NCBI RefSeq assembly: GCF_040869045.1 | Contig: NC_090319.1 | Coordinates: 362,655,739 to 362,719,738 of the forward strand | Length of the DNA stretch: 64,000 nucleotides | DNA from: Eurosta solidaginis | Lineage: Eukaryota; Arthropoda; Insecta; Diptera; Tephritidae | Reading direction: 5' to 3' | Part shown: positions 58,027 through 64,000 of the stretch, piece after piece | Numbering within the stretch: the first letter of the stretch is position 1 | Layout of the letters: every line of letters begins with the position of its first letter | Notes under the pieces: model-generated | Databases searched by the model: none | Told to the model about the DNA's origin: nothing | Seen by the model: only the letters and a program-made list of their open reading frames with translations | Program-made: the position numbers and the translations under genes

Positions 58027-59790
58027 TGTGGAATAATTGATACATTTGAATACAACACTGATAAATTTATGTAAACTAGCAGATCCGTCAGACGTTGTTC
58101 TGCCCTAAATTTGGTCTATCTCCATACATTTTAATAAACTTTTCCGTCTAACACTGCCCTCCTCCCCTTCCTCACTTTTTCTTAATCCTTTTATTCACTC
58201 CTCCCTCCGTCTTTTCGCTTCATCTATCTCTATTTTCGTCTCACTCTATCTCTTTCTGAGTCTCCTTCTCCTTCCCACTTTTCTCTTCTCTAAAGTTTTT
58301 CCCATTTTTCTTCATCCCTTATTACCAAGCCAATCGAATAGGATGTATGTAAATAGTTATGTGGGTATTATTAATTCATGTCTTTGTTTCGGCTTAGCAT
58401 GCACATTTATCAGTTTTGCCAGGTTAATGCAACTAAATCGAATAACACAATGAAAATTACTTTAAAACTCTCAGCAACAACTTTCATTTGATATCCATAT
58501 TACACACACATTATAGGGGTATCCGGGTCCAGGTTTTGCGCATATCTTGAGACGCTAGTCACCCAGCGGTATGTAAATTACTCTGTACTAAAGCACTTAT
58601 CAACAGCTTCAATTTGATACCCATAATGTAAAAACACATCCTAGTGTTACCCTGATGCACGTTTTGGCCTATATCTCGAGACCGTTGAGAAATAGGTATG
58701 AAAACTACCCTGTACTAAAGCACTCATCAACAGCTTTCATTTGTTATCCATATTGTATAAATGCTTTATAGGTGTACCCGGGTCCACGTTTTGGCCTCAA
58801 TCTCGAGACCCTAGTCCCAAATAGGTATGAAAACTACCCTGTACTAAAGCACTCATCAACAGCTTTCATTCCTTATCCATATTCTATAAACACATTCTAG
58901 GGGTACCCGCGTCCACGTTTTCGCTTATATCTCGAGACCCTAGTTACACGCGGGTACGAAATATACCCCGTATCAAAGTACTCATAAACAGCTTACATTC
59001 GATACCTATATTGTACAAACATATCCCAGGATTACCCAGGTCCACGTTTTGATCTCAAGACCCTATTAAGAACGGGATAAAAATTAGGGACAGAAAAAGC
59101 GACTTTGTTTTATACTATGTAGTGATGTACATCCATACATATCTATAAACCTACGCCCGAAGTTAAATAACGCAGCGAATGCTATATATGTACGTATGTA
59201 TTGGTCGCATCAAGCCTCACTCAAAAGCAATTAGCGCGGACAGTTCACAGCGAACAAACACACATACGCATTTTTGATAAAAAAATTTTGTTTAAACAAT
59301 TTGGCTGATATAAGAAAAGAATCATGTATTTTTTGATGTAGATGGAAGGTAAATATTTCAAGGTTTTACTGAAAAGTAGAATTTTTTAAATCCATCCATC
59401 TGTTTATGAGTTATAGCTGTGTAAACAAAAATTTTATGATTTTTTGCTACATTTTGGCAATTTGCCACGCCCCTATAATATATACCTTCAAATTATATTA
59501 ACTGTACCATCTCACGTAGCTAAGCTTTCAAATGCAAAAAACCGTTTTAAAATCGGAGTATTCTGTGTGAAGTTATGTGCATACATGGCATTTAGCGAGT
59601 TTATTTTATAAGATTTATAGATGCAGCACTTAATTTAACCTTTGCTTTTGCATATGTAGAAAAAACATGGGTGCCCGATATTTCGCCTGGGCGCTATAAT
59701 TTACTTTTGACTCATAAATTACATAAAATTAAATAGTTCTCAAATTTGTATTGTAAGTTTCTAATAATAAATGAATTCGAAATTATAACA
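58027..59790 (+). mobile_element. 3' LTR of the gypsy element, split by a 1.5-kb insertion
   Basis: The first LTR part TGTGGAATAATTGATACATT...TTTATGTAAA is at 58027-58075. The second part begins ATGCAGCACTTAATTTAACC near 59620 and ends AATTATAACA at 59790. The intervening DNA is not in the 5' LTR, so it inserted after the gypsy element. Confidence 0.75.
58076..59615. mobile_element. Repeat inserted in the 3' LTR, with ~123-bp tandem units
   Basis: Starts GCAGATCCGTCAGACGTTG, then a CT-rich tract (58140-58345). From 58470 to 59060 there are five units marked by TTTCATTTGATATCCATAT and CACGTTTTGGCC-ATATCTCGAGACC, spaced about 120-125 bp. The unit is a distant relative of the DINE central unit (TTTGATACCCATAT...GTCCACCTTTATGGCGATATCTCGA). 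The rest to 59615 has no domain-bearing frame. It may be another Helentron-like family, but its ends are unclear. Confidence 0.55.
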
Positions 59791-60153
59791 GTATTATTAC
59801 AGTATTTTTGTACGGAACGCTTTTCCTCTAAAGCGTCTAAAATCTGACGAATTTTTGCAATGAGGACGTACCAACTGCACCATAAAATAATAATAGGGGC
59901 AGGACCCCCATAATTCTATTACTGCTACTGTTAGTTTGTGGAAATGGATATGGTAAGATCGCACTTATTCTACTTGGTGTTTTTTAGATGTGGCAGCACT
60001 AGTTGGTAATGTCATAAACAAAATATATATGTAAGTGAAAGTGGTATTGAAATTTGCAAACTTTAACAACAAATAACATTTAAACTATAAGTTTTCGCAC
60101 TTTAAAATATACATATTTGTGATCGGAAGAACTCCCCCTTTCATTTGATATCA
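59791..60153. other. Unassigned sequence with short dispersed repeat
   Basis: Contains the 60040-60130 partner of the repeat at 51772-51860. Nothing else was recognised. Confidence 0.4.
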
Positions 60154-60357
60154 AGTTCCACCCCGAACTCGGGGGTGATATACTAAATCGCTGCCACCTA
60201 AACATTTTGTGTTCTGCTGAACTTGCTCTGCTAACTTCGGCTGCGGAAAGTTTATAATTGCATCCACTTTCTTAGGAATTGGTTGAATGCCTTCAGCAAA
60301 CACTAAGTGGCCGAAAAATGTTACTTTGTCTTGCCCAAGATGACATTTCGCAACATT
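60154..60357 (-). pseudogene. Ty3/gypsy RT palm/thumb scrap
   Basis: The minus strand reads NVAKCHLGQDKVTFFGHLV then FAEGIQPIPKKVDAIINFPQP, the well-known region following the RT catalytic box of gypsy elements. It ends in an altered LGGSDLVYHP. It belongs to a different gypsy copy from 53801-59790, opposite in direction, and abuts the LINE that follows. Confidence 0.75.
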
Positions 60358-60365
60358 TGCTGTTG

Positions 60366-61320
60366 GACCGTACGACTGCTTCCCAAGGCAGTCGGTTCTA
60401 TGTACCGGAGCGACTCGAGATTTTTCTCGACCAAGGAGTGTCATTTCAGTGTAACCCTATTTAATTTGTTGCGTCCCTCCCACAAATTGTCATCCTCCCA
60501 GCAGCTCCTTGCAGCGGGATTGGTCCATATTCTTTTTCTCCGGGAAGGTATCGAACCCAATCCGGGTCCGTCTCCTGACCCCGGTCCTGAGAAATGGTTA
60601 TGCTGCATCCGCCGGAAAAGACTCTTTTTAGGACGGTCATACTCTTTTCAGTGTGTCACGTGTAAGGGATGTTTGCATCGGACAGGTTGCTCCGGGCTAG
60701 ATCCCAAAACCAGACGTCCACGTAACTTCTATAAATCTTTTGTGGCTCCTTGCTGTTCACGCCCTAGGGCGTCGCGCAGTCTACGCCTGAGCGCCCCCCC
60801 CCCACTACCTTCCAGCAGCCCCGCTGCTCATCAAGCCAAAACTATTACCCGCTGCTGCTCGCGCCCCACGGTGCCACCAACTCATACGGCTGCTCCCACT
60901 CATGCCTACAATCTCCGTAGTAGAGTCGGGAGCAATGCCGAGCATCAGCCCCTGCCCCGTCTTCTCCCCCCCTCTTTTCCGGCAGTAATCTTGTAGGTCT
61001 GGGAAACATACACTTAGTCCCCACCTCCCTTTGCACCGTCTGCCAGCACAGAATATATATGTTTGCGACATCCGCCCAATGCAGTTGCTGGCATGGACGG
61101 TGCCACTTTCCTGGATGTTCTGGTCTCCGCGACGGCAACCCCCCCGACAGGTTTCATTGCGCCATGTTGCCAGGCCGCATACGCAAATACACCGGGTACC
61201 CCAATGCTTACCCAAGGACGTCCAGTCAAAGAGCCACAACAGCAGTTATATCCTAGCCTTCCACAACCCAGGCGTAGTCACCCTTCACTTACTCCCAGAG
61301 TGGCGACGTCTTCCCCCATG
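60366..61320 (+). pseudogene. CR1/Jockey-type LINE, N-terminal region with 2A-like motif and Cys-rich fingers
   Basis: The open frame 60307-60996 enters the LINE near 60366. It contains LLAAGLVHILFLREGIEPNP then GP (motif GIEPNPGP at 60547-60570), resembling the 2A peptide core D-x-E-x-NPGP but with Gly in place of Asp. Next is a Cys-rich finger (WLCCIRRKR, FQCVTCKGCLHRTGCSGL) and a Pro/Ser-rich linker. A frame change after 60996 leads to a second finger (LCTVCQHR, AQCSCWHGRCHFPGCSGL), and another shift at the C-run near 61138 gives GFIAPCCQAA. NPGP-type 2A sequences at the N-terminus of APE-type LINEs are established. Confidence 0.7.
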
Positions 61321-61980
61321 CACTTCAGAACTCTGCAGTTAAACTGTATTAGATTAACTGGGAAGATCACGGAGATAGTCGATTTCATGAAGCGGCGCAA
61401 CATCCGCATTGCTGCGCTCCAAAAGACTAAACTCACAGCTGCTGTGCATACCTGTGGTGGGTATAATGTCCACAGAAAAGATCGCGAGAGCGGAAATTGA
61501 GGCGGCCTCGCGTTTGTTGTACATCACTCTGTACAATATCATACATTTGATCCTGACATCGGCCACAGGGACAGTGTCTTAGAACGTCAAGGCTTATCTG
61601 TCCACTCAGGCGATGCAAACCTAGAAATCATCAACATCTACATCCCTTCTGCCACCTGTTGCCCCAGTGGATACCGCCTTAATATCAGCGCCTTACTCAC
61701 TGGCAACAATCGCATTATCTTAGGCGATTTCAATGCCCATCACGATCTATGGCATTCAAACTTGCGGGCGGACAGGATGGGTGAGATGTTGGCGGATCAA
61801 ATAGAAGAAACGACGCTCTGCACAATAAACGGGGACGCCCCCACACGTATGGTAGGAAGCTGTCACAGTTAGCCCGATATTTCAATCGTGAGCGCAGAAC
61901 TCATAAACTCCGTCAACTGGCAGCCAATGGTAACATTGGCATCCGACCACAGAAAAACGCACTTTCATATACTTTAAAAA
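61321..61980 (+). pseudogene. CR1/Jockey-type LINE apurinic-like endonuclease
   Basis: HFRTLQLNCIRLTGKITEIV, then IRIAALQKTKL: the catalytic Glu expected in the Q-E-T motif is Lys (61423-61425). There is a stop at 61498, then GGLAFVVHHSVQY, RIILGDFNAHHDLWHS (the GDFNAH motif) and LASDH. Further stops and shifts occur. This domain nicks target DNA in working elements; here it is dead. Confidence 0.8.
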
Positions 61981-61999
61981 AGGAAAGAGGGACGAATAC

Positions 62000-63946
62000 A
62001 AATCCTTTACAGACACCCGCTTTGCTGCCCTCCCTATCCCGACTGATTCCCGGCAAGGGGAGCGTGGTTTCCGCAAGGTCATTGAATTCGCCTCAGCTCT
62101 CTTCATTCCCGGCGGTAGAATTCCCGAAATTCGGCCCCTTTCCGGGAGAGGCCGCAAATTCAGCGAGAGAACGTGACCTTATAAGACAGCTCGATCCCGG
62201 CGACCTTCAAATAAGGGATATAAACCAACGCATCAGATTGCTTGTGGATGAATACAAGTGGGCGAAATGGGAGGAGCACCTGAGCGGTTGTAACCTCTCT
62301 GCCGGTATAGGTAAACTTTGGTCCACCGTAAAGTCCCTATCGAATCCTTCTAGGCACAATGACAAAGTTTCCGTTGCCTATGGCGATAAAGTGCTGTCGG
62401 ATGCGAAAAATGCGCGAGCACTTTCTGCCGACAATATATAGTGCATTCTACGGCCGACAAACATAGACGGAGGGCCAACAGACACGCACATAAACATAAA
62501 TTCAGTATGCCATCAATTACCATCACCGCCAAAGAGGTTGAGGATGCCATTGGTCATGCTAAACCATCCAAAGCAGTGGGCCCAGACGGCATAGCCATGC
62601 CGATGCTTAAAAGCCTAGGGAAAGAGGATTTCAAATATTTAGCGCATGTCTCCAACCTGACTCTTTCCACCTTTGTCATTCCCGAAAAATGGAAAATGGC
62701 CAAGGTTGTTCCGCTACTAAAGCCTGGGAAACCAGCTAACATAGGAGAGTCATATCGCCCGATATCTCTCCTATCGCCAATAGCCAAGACGCTTGAAGCC
62801 ATTTTGCCCCCCTACATCAAAGCAAATTTGCAGCTAGCCTGTCATCAGCATGGCTTCAGAAAACTCCATAGCACCACAACCACGCTAAATGCCATTAGCA
62901 CCCAAATAAATTGCGGTTTAAATCAAAATCCCCAATACCTATCAAAAGCTTTTGATACGGTCAACCATGACACGTTACTGCAAGACCTGGAAGGGTCTAT
63001 CCTTCCCCCATGTTAAAAAGGTGGACCGCAAATTATCTGGGTGGTCGGCAGGCATCGGTGCAATTTAGAAATGAAACATCAAAACCAAGAAGAATTAAAC
63101 AAGGGGTGCCACACGATGGTGGCCTATCCCCACTTTTGTTTAGTTTCTACATATCTAAGGAGTTGCTATCTTTTCCTACGCCGATGAATGCACAATAATG
63201 GCCACAGGCCGAGGCCTACAGATCGATGAGCTTTGCAACAGAATAAGCGGCTACCTCCCTGATCTCTCAAGTTTTTTTGCCTAGCGAAACATGGCATTAT
63301 CACCGACCAAATCCTCCGCGACCTTATTTACAACATGGACGTCCCAAATTTCGACCATTTTGAACATTCACGTCGATGGCATTATGCTACCGACTGTACT
63401 ACACCCCAAAATCTTGGGTGTGACGTTTGATCAGGATCTACATTTTGGTGAGCATGCAGCCGTAATAAAATGCTCGAATCCCTTGCTGGCAGTACTTGGG
63501 GAAAAGACAAAGAAACGCTCATAACACATACAAAGCAATTGGCTAGCCGATTGCATGCTACGCGTCCCCTATTGGTCGCCGAGCCTAAAAACTACTCACT
63601 GGAAGAAGTTACAGACCTGCCAAAATACTGCTCTCAGAACTGCCACGGGCTGTCTCTTATGTGCCCAGAACTCCATCTACGTAATGAGGCGAGAATACTC
63701 CCCACCAGGGAGAGAAATAAGATGCTTACCAAACAGTTCCTGTTGAATACTCAGAAACCTGGGCATCCCAACAGACACCTGATTGATGAGCCAACACCGT
63801 CTAGGGACTTAAGGGGTCATCTCCGTAAGCATTATGAGGAAATACGGCACCTGAGAACTCAGCCGTATGAAGCAAAAGAACACAAGCAGGTCCTCAGTGA
63901 ACTCCACAACAGGCGTCGGACCTTTATGCCAGATAGTTCCCGGTGA
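62000..63946 (+). pseudogene. CR1/Jockey-type LINE reverse transcriptase and C-terminal region
   Basis: Several frames in series. Linker (62022-62441). RT fingers with EVEDAIGHAKPSKAVGPDG, MAKVVPLLKPGKPANIGES and YRPISLLSPIAKTLE (62441-63016). Palm SKAFDTVNHDTLLQDL. Then ANYLGGRQASVQFRNE and GVPHDGGLSPLLFSFYI (63010-63198). The catalytic box reads SYADECTIMATG, YADE instead of YADD (63177-63188). Thumb LHPKILGVTFDQDLHFGEH. C-terminus NEARILPTRERNKMLTKQFL and NTQKPGHPNRHLIDEPTPS (63470-63946). It is cut off by the window end, and the 3' UTR is not seen. Confidence 0.85.
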
Positions 63947-64000
63947 ATCCAGTACGCAACGAATAGTACCCAAAACTTACGGAAGAGGAACGCATACTCC

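Overview
The window looks like AT-rich euchromatic or pericentric DNA of a dipteran insect, probably a tephritid-type fruit fly. This is inferred from its repeats: DINE-1/Helentron-like elements with a (GTCC)n block, tRNA-derived SINEs, RTE, I and CR1/Jockey-type LINEs, Ty3/gypsy and Penelope-like elements. I found no host protein-coding gene, tRNA or rRNA gene that I can support. Nearly every long reading frame is transposon-derived, and most are broken by frameshifts or stops.

Layout. 1-13 kb: TATCGAT-rich short repeats, a SINE scrap, a first DINE-like element (2771-4533), a polypyrimidine tract, a second DINE-like family (8887-9680), an RTE-like LINE fragment with an intact YADD box (9940-11035), a SINE with target-site duplication (11291-11640) and a solo LTR (12521-12994). 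14-24 kb: a DINE copy, a palindromic MITE (15953-16320), two I/Jockey-type LINE fragments with RNase H, a SINE nested in the second, an RTE scrap, and a long DINE (21401-24223) with 11 central tandem units. 25.3-27.6 kb: a 2.17-kb, almost perfect palindrome made of two head-to-head, 5'-truncated Penelope-like elements. Each encodes a GIY-YIG endonuclease domain, and the whole is flanked by a 13-bp direct repeat. 28-30 kb: a solo LTR and its flank tandemly duplicated with an 886-bp period. 30-36 kb: RTE 3' end, SINEs, two foldback/inverted-repeat elements and a CACTG-ended DNA transposon. 37.3-41.2 kb: a DINE with 14 central units and a 616-bp tandem duplication of its 5' end. 41.8-50 kb: a fourth full-length solo LTR, an inverted pair of an unclassified repeat, a 788-bp P/hAT-like element (44680-45467) and more DINE pieces. 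52-64 kb: a DINE, a decayed Ty3/gypsy element (about 53801-59790) whose 3' LTR is split by another repeat, then a gypsy RT scrap abutting a CR1/Jockey-type LINE that runs off the window end and carries a 2A-like motif (GIEPNPGP).

The genes do not form a working pathway. The window is a record of nested insertion: SINEs inside LINEs, MITEs and DNA transposons, a repeat inside an LTR, and later tandem duplications. The features most worth a second look are the Penelope palindrome with hammerhead-like cores, the DINE central repeats with an alternating two-unit higher-order pattern, the 886-bp and 616-bp recent duplications, and the 788-bp TIR element with a probable 8-bp target-site duplication.
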